Shown here: in pieces, positions 6,958 to 15,619 of the stretch
Layout of the letters: each line of letters starts with the position of its first letter
How positions within the stretch are numbered: position 1 is the first letter of the stretch
Source of the DNA: an uncultured Oscillospiraceae bacterium
GTDB lineage: Bacteria > Bacillota > Clostridia > Oscillospirales > Oscillospiraceae
DNA length: 44,244 bases
Reading direction: 5' to 3'
NCBI GenBank assembly: GCA_934597125.1
Contig: CAKTQM010000013.1
Span: 1-44,244, forward strand
The notes under the pieces: model-generated
What the model was told of the DNA's origin: nothing
The model's input: only the letters and a program-made list of their open reading frames with translations
The model's database searches: none
Program-made: the position numbers and the translations under genes

Positions 6958-7371
6958 GGCACAGAGGAACTGGGACACTTGGAGATGATTGGCACCATCG
7001 TGCATCAGCTGACACGGAATCTCAGTGAGGATGATATCAAAACCGCTGGATTTGATGCATATTTTGTAGATCACACAGCAAGTGTCTATCCCACAGCGGC
7101 TTCTGGCTTCCCTTGGAACGCCGCATCTATGGCAGTCAAGGGAGATTTAATTGCCGACCTGACCGAAGATCTGGCCGCAGAGCAGAAGGCGCGTGTTACC
7201 TATGACAACATTCTGCGGCTCAGTGACGATCCGGACGTGAATGATGTTATCAAATTTTTACGCGCCCGTGAGATCGTACACTTCCAGCGCTTTGGAGAAG
7301 GACTGCGTCTTGCCAAGGAACGGATGGATCAGAAGAACGTATACTATATCAATCCCAGCTTTGATCAATAA
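6958..7371 (+). pseudogene. cotJC: cotJC, spore coat manganese-catalase-like protein, 5' part removed by element insertion
   Basis: From about 6958 the plus strand reads GTEELGHLEMIGTIVHQL and continues for 137 codons to the stop. This matches the C-terminal two thirds of CotJC, a spore inner-coat protein of the dimanganese catalase family. Metal-ligand signatures EELGH and REIVH remain. The first metal-binding helix and about 50 or more N-terminal residues are missing. Upstream the frame stays open only back to a stop at 6901, with unrelated residues. The break is abrupt at a conserved coding position, as expected for insertion of the element that fills bases 1-6957. The missing part, with cotJA and cotJB, should lie beyond the element. 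Excision could restore the gene. Confidence 0.85.
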
Positions 7372-7404
7372 CAACTACTTTTCCGCTCTCATCGGCGCAA
7401 GCAG

Positions 7405-7439
7405 AAAAAACACCCGTGTTAAAAACACGGGTGTTTTTT
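7405..7439. terminator. Bidirectional terminator between cotJC and srtB
   Basis: Perfect 15-base arms (7405-7419 and 7425-7439) around TAAAA, with A-run before and T-run after. It serves the converging cotJC remnant and sortase gene. Confidence 0.9.
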
Positions 7440-7457
7440 AGTCACAGACATTTGTTA

Positions 7458-8300
7458 TCAATCAATGGGAACCAGGGAGCCAATCACCACATAGCGGGCA
7501 TTGTCAAACTCATAGGAACAAGTGGACAGTGTCACCGTCTTTCCAGTGGGCGTACCGATCTTGGACGTAAAATCAGATTTGGCCGCCATAGCCTCCAGCT
7601 GTTCTTGAGTCAGAGACGTATTGTAGATCTCGTCATCATGCTCACAGACAAAACCGGCGAACAGATCCAAACGATAGTTCTGGCTGGGTGTGTAGATATA
7701 CATATAGGGGTGGGCAGCGTAATAGGACTTGTCCGTGTGGTAATTACGCAGATTGGCAAACATCATGCCGGTCTTCATGTTGTGGCCGTAAATAATGGTA
7801 TTATTATCCGAGAAGGAACCGTTGTTCAGCTGTTCCACAAAGATACTGCCGTTGTTGTTGGTGTTGCCCTCGCTGTCATGGGTCAGGTAATAATCATTGC
7901 CCTTGCCGTGCTGGATTGCGTACTTGATATTGGTGTTGGCGGCATAGATAAAGCCAACAACATCCGGATACTTTTCGAGCATCTTATCAAAGTTCACCGT
8001 AATGGAATCCTGATCGGGAGTCTTCGTATCGTCCGATGTCGTTCCATCTCCATCAGTGGTGTTATCAGAGTTGGCCGGCGTGATAAAGTCATCCAGCACG
8101 CCCTGCTGCGCATCGGCTGCCGCCGCCTGCTGTCTGAAATAGCTGATGATCTTCACAGCGGAGAACACAAGCACGCCCAGCAACACCACTAAAATCACGT
8201 AATATAAAGCGCGGTTCTGTTTTTTCTTTTTTCCCTGGCGGGCACCTGCGGCGCGTTTTCCGCTCTCTTGATATTCGGGATAGTTTGTATTATTGTTCAT
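7458..8300 (-). CDS. srtB: Class B sortase
   Basis: A 280-residue membrane-anchored cysteine transpeptidase that joins secreted proteins to the cell wall or assembles surface structures. A short basic tail (1-30) is followed by one transmembrane segment (31-54). A linker rich in Asp, Thr and Ser (about 70-100) precedes the sortase domain. Catalytic residues are visible: His in YGHNM (H173), Cys in TLSTC (C261) and Arg in NARY (R269), the class B order with a long helical insert between His and Cys. The ATG at 8300 has AAGGAGG eight bases ahead; the TTG at 8303 is not needed. No sortase substrate is adjacent, so this looks like a stand-alone housekeeping sortase. Confidence 0.92.
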   Translation of the reverse strand: MNNNTNYPEYQESGKRAAGARQGKKKKQNRALYYVILVVLLGVLVFSAVKIISYFRQQAAAADAQQGVLDDFITPANSDNTTDGDGTTSDDTKTPDQDSITVNFDKMLEKYPDVVGFIYAANTNIKYAIQHGKGNDYYLTHDSEGNTNNNGSIFVEQLNNGSFSDNNTIIYGHNMKTGMMFANLRNYHTDKSYYAAHPYMYIYTPSQNYRLDLFAGFVCEHDDEIYNTSLTQEQLEAMAAKSDFTSKIGTPTGKTVTLSTCSYEFDNARYVVIGSLVPID

Positions 8301-8327
8301 CAAACAAGCCTCCTTGTCGCATAGAGT

Positions 8328-8356
8328 ATTGTAGCAGATTGTGTCTCACTTTGCAA
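8328..8356 (-). promoter_or_regulatory. srtB promoter
   Basis: On the minus strand TTGCAA (8356-8351), a 17-base spacer and TACAAT (8333-8328) lie about 30 bases before the sortase start. Confidence 0.6.
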
Positions 8357-8375
8357 GCTCTATTGGAAATTTCTC

Positions 8376-8404
8376 TTTACTTAGCGGGACAAATGGGATA
8401 GAAT
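8376..8404 (+). promoter_or_regulatory. Threonine aldolase promoter
   Basis: TTTACT (8376-8381), a 17-base spacer and TAGAAT (8399-8404) lie about 35 bases before the ATG at 8439. Confidence 0.5.
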
Positions 8405-8438
8405 AATGATGGAAAGCTAATATAAAGGAGCATCTATC

Positions 8439-9479
8439 ATGATTTATTTTAACAGCGACTATCTGGAAGGCGCGCACAGCGCCATAATGGCGCGGTTGGC
8501 CGAGACCAATATGATGCAGACCATCGGCTACAGTGAGGATGAGATCTGTGCTGCCGCCCGCGAAAAGATCAAGGCCGCATGCCAGGCCCCGGACGCCGAC
8601 GTACACTTCCTGGTGGGCGGTACCCAGACCAACACCACTGTCATTGCCTCGATCCTGCGGCCCTGGCAGGGCGTATTGTCCGCCGTCAGCGGCCACATCA
8701 ACTGTCATGAAACCGGCGCCATCGAATCCACCGGGCATAAAGTCATCACCCTGCCCACGGATGACGGCAAGATCACGGCTCAGCAAATCGCCGACTATGT
8801 GGAATGGCACAAACACGATGAATCCACCGAGCATATCGTTCAGCCTGGTATGGTCTATATTTCCCAGCCCACGGAAACCGGTATGCTGTACAGCAAAGCC
8901 GAGCTGACCGCCATTTATGACATCTGCCGCGCTTATGGCCTGCCCCTGTTTATCGACGGTGCCCGTCTGGGCTATGGCCTGGTGTGTGAGGCCAACGACA
9001 TTACGCTGCCGGAACTGGCCCGTCTGTGTGATGTGTTCTACATCGGCGGCACGAAAGTAGGCGCCTTGTTTGGCGAAGCGGTAGTCATTATGAACCCTGC
9101 GCTGAAAAAAGATTTCCGCTTTATGATGAAGCAGCGCGGCGGTATGCTGGCTAAGGGCCGTCTGCTGGGCATCCAGTTTGATACTCTGTTCACTGACGAT
9201 CTGTATTTCAAAATCGCCCGCAATGCCATTGATAAAGCGTTCCAGATCCGTGATATCTTCGTATCCAACGGCTATCCCCTGCTGTTCAACTCCCCCACCA
9301 ATCAGCAGTACCCTATCATTCCCGATGATGAGCTGGCGATTTTGGGCAAGAACTTTGGCTACGAATACTGGACGCGGGTCGATGCCACCCATTCCGGCGT
9401 GCGCTTCTGCGGCAGCTGGGCCACCACCCAGGAGAATGTTGACGCGCTTCGTCAAGCGGTCAACGCTCTGAAAAAATAA
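8439..9479 (+). CDS. Low-specificity threonine aldolase
   Basis: A 346-residue fold-type I PLP enzyme that cleaves L-threonine or L-allo-threonine to glycine and acetaldehyde, or runs the reverse reaction. The cofactor lysine is in YIGGTKVGALFGE (K206). The Asp that contacts the pyridine nitrogen is in FIDGARLGYG (D173). The N-terminal FNSDYLEGAHSAIM and HFLVGGTQTN blocks fit the beta-eliminating lyase/threonine aldolase family. AAAGGAG eight bases ahead sets the start. It is monocistronic, with its own promoter and a strong terminator. Substrate stereospecificity cannot be read from sequence. Confidence 0.92.
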   Translation: MIYFNSDYLEGAHSAIMARLAETNMMQTIGYSEDEICAAAREKIKAACQAPDADVHFLVGGTQTNTTVIASILRPWQGVLSAVSGHINCHETGAIESTGHKVITLPTDDGKITAQQIADYVEWHKHDESTEHIVQPGMVYISQPTETGMLYSKAELTAIYDICRAYGLPLFIDGARLGYGLVCEANDITLPELARLCDVFYIGGTKVGALFGEAVVIMNPALKKDFRFMMKQRGGMLAKGRLLGIQFDTLFTDDLYFKIARNAIDKAFQIRDIFVSNGYPLLFNSPTNQQYPIIPDDELAILGKNFGYEYWTRVDATHSGVRFCGSWATTQENVDALRQAVNALKK

Positions 9480-9511
9480 ATACTGCGCCCAACACTATTA
9501 TATAGACGTTG

Positions 9512-9547
9512 AAATAACGGCAAAGGTTTCACCCTTTGCCGTTATTT
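9512..9547. terminator. Bidirectional terminator between threonine aldolase and the 9549 gene
   Basis: Arms 9512-9526 and 9533-9547 are perfectly complementary over 15 bases with a six-base loop. A and T runs on the outer ends make it work for both converging genes. Confidence 0.9.
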
Positions 9548-9548
9548 T

Positions 9549-9857
9549 TTATAATTTCCGCAAGGAGATCTCCCGCACCTGTATGCGGATGCCGTTCTTT
9601 TCCGCCAACTCAGTCGCTTTTTCCATCAGCAGCTTCTGATTTTTGGTGACAAGTTCGGCTGCCAGCTGATCCCGTTCCTCCTGTGTTTTTCCAGCCAGGT
9701 ATTTATTGTAAATCAGCTTTTTCAACCCATCAATGCTTCCCGCCAGCCTGCCCATCAGGCCGCCTTTTTGGGAAAGCTTCTCCGCGACTAAAGGAGCTGC
9801 CAGTTCCACAACGCCATCATAATCCAGATCAGAGATCAAAATTTTCACTTCTAACAT
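9549..9857 (-). CDS. Conserved hypothetical protein, 102 aa
   Basis: I do not recognise the family. The protein starts MLEVKILISDLDYDGVVELA, then has a helical middle (LVAEKLSQKGGLMGRLAG) and a charged helical C-terminus ending in RIQVREISLRKL. No signal peptide, membrane segment, Cys cluster or known motif is visible. GAAAGGAAAG precedes the ATG at good spacing, and strong terminators lie on both sides, so it is very likely a real monocistronic gene for a small cytosolic protein. Confidence 0.65.
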   Translation of the reverse strand: MLEVKILISDLDYDGVVELAAPLVAEKLSQKGGLMGRLAGSIDGLKKLIYNKYLAGKTQEERDQLAAELVTKNQKLLMEKATELAEKNGIRIQVREISLRKL

Positions 9858-9890
9858 AGACGCTTTCCTTTCCTATCTACGGTTGACAGA

Positions 9891-9922
9891 AAAAATGCCG
9901 GAAGCTTGCTTCCGGCATTTTT
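9891..9922 (-). terminator. pckA terminator
   Basis: Arms 9891-9905 and 9908-9922 form a 15-base hairpin that gives a T-run on the minus strand just after the pckA stop. It also blocks read-through toward 9857. Confidence 0.88.
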
Positions 9923-9940
9923 CAGCGCAATAAGGGCTGT

Positions 9941-11539
<1,599 letters not shown>

Positions 11540-11616
11540 GTTGTATTCTCCTTTTTAATGATTTATTGTAAAAATTGAATTGTTCGGAATGTTCCTCCCA
11601 TTTTGAGGGTGTTGTT

Positions 11617-11625
11617 ATTATACCA
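11617..11625 (-). promoter_or_regulatory. pckA extended -10 promoter
   Basis: On the minus strand TGGTATAAT (11625-11617) gives a TGnTATAAT extended -10 with no clear -35. The inferred 5' leader is about 70 bases. Confidence 0.55.
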
Positions 11626-11702
11626 CAGCTTTCGCGAATATTCTACTGTTGAAAACACATAAAAATCTTACAATGATTTAGAAAACCTAACAAAAAATAA
11701 GG

Positions 11703-12485
11703 CTATCTGCACAAATGCAGCAACGCCTCCAATACACCGCCGCCTACCGCAAGTGCCTTGTCCGACGCGGTAAAGCAGTACTCCTCCCGACAGCGCGGGT
11801 CAACGTCACCGGATTTCATGCCCTTGTGTACTGGCGTCCCATCTGTTAAAAGACCTCGCAACACGCCGTCAATGGTGCAGCACATGGGCTTACCGTTCAC
11901 TGTCCCCGCCACATCGCCGGACTTGACCTGAGCACCGATATCCAATACTGTGTGGAAAATACCATCATCCGGCGCGCGCAGTACCCGCTCACCGGCATAG
12001 CCGCCGATAAGCCCGGGAATGTTGGTGTTGGGCAGCGCACTGCCCTGATAAATCACACGGCCAAGTGTATGCCCCCGCATAGTCTCCACCACGGCATGGC
12101 AGTCCTTCCCTGCGGTAAAGCCCGGGCCGACCCCCACAACCACCGGTGCGTCCGTCATGGCGGTGCCCAGATTCCGTTTGGCAAGAATCGCGTCCACCAA
12201 CGCATCCGGCCGCAGCGCGGCGCGGCAGGCGCACTCCGGATCGGCCAGCACGGGGATATCCCCTTGGGCCATGATCTTCTCCGCCGCGGCAGGATCAGCA
12301 GCGCATATGGCCTGAACGCCTTCCACCTCCGTCTTACCGTAGACAATGGCCTGTGAAAAACAAACCGTGCGGCGGATAGCGGTAGGTCGCGGCAGATCGG
12401 TCATCACAACCTGGAGTCGGGCGCGATGCAGCCGCAGGGCAATGCCGGTGGCAATATCTCCCGCGCCGCGGATCAGTACACGCAT
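11703..12485 (-). CDS. yqeB: YqeB/EF2563-family selenium-dependent molybdenum hydroxylase protein
   Basis: A 260-residue protein of the EF2563/YqeB family. These genes co-occur with selD and xanthine-dehydrogenase-like enzymes and are thought to help install the labile selenium cofactor. The N-terminus MRVLIRGAGDIATGIALRLH is a Rossmann-type GxGxxxxG site. Further conserved blocks include APVVVGVGPGFTAGKDCHAVVET and GLIGGYAGERVLRAP. The ATG at 12485 is chosen because GGAGGAG lies eight bases upstream; the 23-codon longer frame would run through the promoter. It is divergent from a ModE-like regulator. The Se cluster at 20-25 kb on the same segment supports the assignment. Confidence 0.85.
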   Translation of the reverse strand: MRVLIRGAGDIATGIALRLHRARLQVVMTDLPRPTAIRRTVCFSQAIVYGKTEVEGVQAICAADPAAAEKIMAQGDIPVLADPECACRAALRPDALVDAILAKRNLGTAMTDAPVVVGVGPGFTAGKDCHAVVETMRGHTLGRVIYQGSALPNTNIPGLIGGYAGERVLRAPDDGIFHTVLDIGAQVKSGDVAGTVNGKPMCCTIDGVLRGLLTDGTPVHKGMKSGDVDPRCREEYCFTASDKALAVGGGVLEALLHLCR

Positions 12486-12521
12486 AGGGCCGTCTCCTCC
12501 TTCTTTGTATTCTTTTCCATG

Positions 12522-12550
12522 AGAATAGCACGTCTGGTCGGGATAGTCAA
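12522..12550 (-). promoter_or_regulatory. yqeB promoter
   Basis: On the minus strand TTGACT (12550-12545), 17 bases and TATTCT (12527-12522). Its -35 lies only six bases from the -35 of the divergent ModE-like gene, so both promoters could be controlled together. Confidence 0.6.
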
Positions 12551-12556
12551 TCACGC

Positions 12557-12585
12557 TTGACGATTTCTACTGCGGCTGTTACAAT
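12557..12585 (+). promoter_or_regulatory. Promoter of the ModE-like gene
   Basis: TTGACG (12557-12562), 17 bases and TACAAT (12580-12585). The expected start site is about 12592, the A of the ATG, which would give a leaderless message. Confidence 0.65.
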
Positions 12586-12591
12586 ATTCTT

Positions 12592-12936
12592 ATGAAAGAA
12601 TTACGATACAACATATCCTGCCGCTTGTTTACCGACACAAAGTGCTTCGGCCCCGGCGTTGCTCAGCTGCTCCACCGTGTGAAACGGCTCCACTCGCTGC
12701 GTGCCGCCGCGCTGGAGATGGAGATGGCATATTCCAAAGCGTGGACAGTCATCAAAAACGCTGAAAACGCTCTGGGATTTAAACTGCTGGATTCCACAAC
12801 CGGCGGCAGGCATGGCGGCGGCGCGTCGCTGACCGCGGAGGGCGCCGCTATGTTGAGCGCTTATGACCGCTTCTGCAAAGAAATGCAGGATTACGGTGAC
12901 AAATTGTTCGCTGAACGGTTCAAAGACTTTCTCTGA
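12592..12936 (+). CDS. ModE-like winged-helix transcriptional regulator
   Basis: A 114-residue single-domain protein matching the N-terminal winged helix of ModE/LysR-type regulators: FGPGVAQLLHRVKRLHSLRAAALEMEMAYSKAWTVI followed by the wing GGRHGGGASLTAEGAAML. There is no molybdate-binding MOP domain, so any ligand sensing must occur elsewhere or not at all. It faces the YqeB gene back to back with nearly touching -35 boxes, so control of molybdenum-hydroxylase genes is a fair guess. No Shine-Dalgarno sequence precedes the ATG, and the -10 box ends only six bases upstream. Confidence 0.82.
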   Translation: MKELRYNISCRLFTDTKCFGPGVAQLLHRVKRLHSLRAAALEMEMAYSKAWTVIKNAENALGFKLLDSTTGGRHGGGASLTAEGAAMLSAYDRFCKEMQDYGDKLFAERFKDFL

Positions 12937-12953
12937 CCGCAATGCAGGATTCC

Positions 12954-12987
12954 AAAATGCCGCAGGTCTTTATGCCTGCGGCATTTT
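12954..12987. terminator. Bidirectional terminator, ModE-like gene and feo operon
   Basis: Thirteen-base arms 12954-12966 and 12975-12987 (AAAATGCCGCAGG and its complement), with an eight-base loop. It ends both converging units. Confidence 0.88.
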
Positions 12988-12988
12988 C

Positions 12989-13129
12989 TTATGTACGCTT
13001 TTCTGTGCATTTTTCGCAGTGCCTGCAGTTATGACAGCAGTTGCCTCGTCCCTGCTTGCAGCCGCTACGTATCGCCGCGATTACCGCAGCAATCACCACC
13101 AGCAACACAAAAATTGTGGCCCCGTTCAT
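12989..13129 (-). CDS. FeoB-associated Cys-rich membrane protein
   Basis: A 46-residue protein that starts MNGATIFVLLVVIAAVIAAI, a single membrane helix. It then has a short cytosolic tail with five Cys (GCKQGRGNCCHNCRHCEKC). Such proteins commonly follow feoB and may take the place of FeoC in metal handling or complex stability. The feoB stop and this start share a base (TGATG), so expression is coupled. The longer frame upstream lies inside feoB and is not used. It has a strong terminator immediately downstream. Confidence 0.85.
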   Translation of the reverse strand: MNGATIFVLLVVIAAVIAAIRSGCKQGRGNCCHNCRHCEKCTEKRT

Positions 13130-15495
13130 CAGACGACCCCCGTCAGCAGCAGAATTGTTCGCAGCAGGCACGCGCAGACCCAGGCAATGGCACATTGCAT
13201 CACAACCATGCACAACGCCCATTTGCCGCCCAACTCACGCCGAACAGAGGCGATGGCCGCCACACAGGGGGTATACAACAGGCAGAACACCAGCAGCGGC
13301 GCGGCGGCACCTACTGTCAGCAGTGAGGTAATGCCGTCGCCCACCAGCACCATCAGCGTGGAAACCACGCTCTCTTTGGCGATAAAACCGGTAATCAGCG
13401 CCGTGGAGATGCGCCAGTCGCCAAAACCCAGCGGTTTGAAAACAGGGGCGATGCGACTTGCCACCAGCGCCAGAATACTGTTCTGGGAGTCCTGTACGAT
13501 CTGCAGGTGCAGATCGAAGGTCTGCAGGAACCAGATGACAATAGTTGCCAAAAAGATTACCGTAAAGGCACGCTGCAAAAAGTCCCTGGCCTTGTCCCAG
13601 AGAAGCTGCCCCACATTCTTTAATCCCGGCATACGATAATTGGGCAGTTCCATCACGAAGGGAACCGCCTCCCCCCGAAACAGGGTATTTTTGAAAATCA
13701 GCGCCACTAAAATCCCCACAATAATGCCCAAGAAATACAGTGCGACCATCACAAAACCGCTATATTTGGGGAAAAACGCAGCGGTAAAAAATCCGTAAAT
13801 CGGCAGTTTGGCCGAGCAGCTCATAAAAGGCGTCAGCAAAATGGTCATCTTACGGTCACGCTCTGAGGGCAAAGTGCGGCTGGCCATGACACCGGGGACT
13901 GTACAACCGAAGCCGATCAGCATGGGCACGATGCTGCGTCCCGACAGGCCGATCTTACGCAGCAGTTTATCCATCACAAAAGCCACACGTGCCATATAGC
14001 CGGTATCCTCCAGCAACGACAGAAAGAAAAACAACGTCACAATGATGGGCAAAAAGCTCAACACGCTGCCGACTCCCGTAAAAATTCCATCTACAACCAG
14101 TGAGCGTACCGCTTCGTTTACATCCCACGACGCCAGCGCGTTACTGACCAGCAGCGTCAGCCATTGGATGGCGTTTTCCAGCAATCCCTGCAGCCACGCA
14201 CCAATCACATTGAAGGTCAAAAGAAATACCAGACCCATGATGCCGATAAATGTAGGAATGGCGGTATACTTTCCGGTCAATATCCTGTCGATCTTCTGGC
14301 TGCGAAGGTGCTCTTTGCTCTCGTGCGGCTTGACCACCGTAGCGTCTACCAGCTCCTGAATGAAGGAAAAGCGCATATCCGCAATGGCGGCAGCACGGTC
14401 AAGGCTTCGCTCCGTCTCCATCTGGACGATAATGTGCTCCAGCATCTCCTGCTCGTTCTGATCCAGCGCCAGCGCTTCCAACACCCGATGGTCGCCCTCT
14501 ACCAGCTTGGTGGCGGCAAATCTGACAGGGATCCCCGATTCCTCCGCGTGGTCGGCGATTAAATGCATGATGGCATGCAGGCAGCGATGTACCGCGCCGC
14601 CGTGATCATTCATATCGCAAAAATCCGTGCGTCCTGGTTTTTCCTGATACTTGGCCACATGGATCGCATGGTGAACCAGCTCGTCCACGCCTTCGTTCTT
14701 GGCGGCGGAGATCGGCACCACGGGAATCCCCAACAGCGCCTCCATCTCGTTGATACGGATAGCGCCGCCGTTACCCCGCACCTCGTCCATCATATTCAGC
14801 GCCAGCACCATGGGGACATCCAGCTCCAGCAGCTGCATGGTCAGATATAGATTCCGCTCGATATTGGTGGCGTCCACAATATTGATGATGCCAGTGGGCT
14901 TTTCGTTGATGATAAATTGACGGGTCACGATTTCCTCACTGGTGTAGGGTGACATGGAGTAAATGCCAGGCAGATCCGTGATCTCCGTGTTGGGATAGTC
15001 GCGGATCACGCCGCTCTTTCTGTCAACCGTCACACCGGGAAAATTGCCCACATGCTGGTTGGAGCCGGTCAATTGGTTAAACAGCGTGGTCTTTCCGCAG
15101 TTCTGATTACCCGCCAGCGCAAATGTCAGCGTGGTATCTTCCGGAAGCGGATGCTCCTCCGCCTTACTGTGGTATCGTCCGCCTTCGCCCAGCCCAGGGT
15201 GTTCGCAGTCGATGCATGCTTCCTGTTTCCTGTCTGTTCGCACCGCCGATTGGATCGGCGTCACAGCGATCTGCGCAGCGTCCGACAGCCGCAGGGTCAA
15301 CTCATATCCGTGGATTCGCAGCTCCATGGGATCTCCCATGGGTGCAAACTTCACCAGCGTCACATCCGCGCCGGGGATCAGCCCCATATCCAGAAAATGC
15401 TGACGCAGACTGCCCTCGCCCCCCACCGCAACGATACGGGCTGACTGGCCGATGGACAGTGTATTCAATGTCATTTGTCTCTCTTGTCCTGCCAT
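13129..15495 (-). CDS. feoB: Ferrous iron transporter, FeoA-FeoB fusion
   Basis: A 788-residue inner-membrane Fe(II) transporter with an N-terminal FeoA-like SH3 domain (residues 8-82: LSIGQSARIVAVGG then LRQHFLDMGLIPGADVTLV). After a linker with CIDCEH comes the G domain, with P-loop GNQNCGKTT (129-137), DLPG (174-177) and NMMD. Two Gate-type membrane regions follow in the C-terminal half, with the signatures GFGCTVPGVMASRTL and GFIAKESVVSTL. FeoA is normally a separate small gene; here it is fused and no free feoA is seen. AAGGA seven bases ahead of ATG 15495 supports this start over the internal ATG at 15474. Confidence 0.95.
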   Translation of the reverse strand: MAGQERQMTLNTLSIGQSARIVAVGGEGSLRQHFLDMGLIPGADVTLVKFAPMGDPMELRIHGYELTLRLSDAAQIAVTPIQSAVRTDRKQEACIDCEHPGLGEGGRYHSKAEEHPLPEDTTLTFALAGNQNCGKTTLFNQLTGSNQHVGNFPGVTVDRKSGVIRDYPNTEITDLPGIYSMSPYTSEEIVTRQFIINEKPTGIINIVDATNIERNLYLTMQLLELDVPMVLALNMMDEVRGNGGAIRINEMEALLGIPVVPISAAKNEGVDELVHHAIHVAKYQEKPGRTDFCDMNDHGGAVHRCLHAIMHLIADHAEESGIPVRFAATKLVEGDHRVLEALALDQNEQEMLEHIIVQMETERSLDRAAAIADMRFSFIQELVDATVVKPHESKEHLRSQKIDRILTGKYTAIPTFIGIMGLVFLLTFNVIGAWLQGLLENAIQWLTLLVSNALASWDVNEAVRSLVVDGIFTGVGSVLSFLPIIVTLFFFLSLLEDTGYMARVAFVMDKLLRKIGLSGRSIVPMLIGFGCTVPGVMASRTLPSERDRKMTILLTPFMSCSAKLPIYGFFTAAFFPKYSGFVMVALYFLGIIVGILVALIFKNTLFRGEAVPFVMELPNYRMPGLKNVGQLLWDKARDFLQRAFTVIFLATIVIWFLQTFDLHLQIVQDSQNSILALVASRIAPVFKPLGFGDWRISTALITGFIAKESVVSTLMVLVGDGITSLLTVGAAAPLLVFCLLYTPCVAAIASVRRELGGKWALCMVVMQCAIAWVCACLLRTILLLTGVV

Positions 15496-15543
15496 AAAAA
15501 CGTCCTTCCGGTACTCTTAATCCATTGCTCCATTGCAGCTTAA

Positions 15544-15572
15544 AGTGTACCGTATTCCATCGGCTCCGTCAA
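15544..15572 (-). promoter_or_regulatory. feoB promoter
   Basis: On the minus strand TTGACG (15572-15567), 17 bases and TACACT (15549-15544). No convincing Fur box was seen. Confidence 0.55.
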
Positions 15573-15619
15573 GATATTCGCCGATGAAAAAGGAAAACAG
15601 AATAAGAGCGTTCCTGTTT

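Noticed and set aside
8346..9455. 369-residue open frame on the minus strand
   Set aside because: It is antisense to the threonine aldolase, which has family motifs, promoter and ribosome-binding site. The antisense protein has none.
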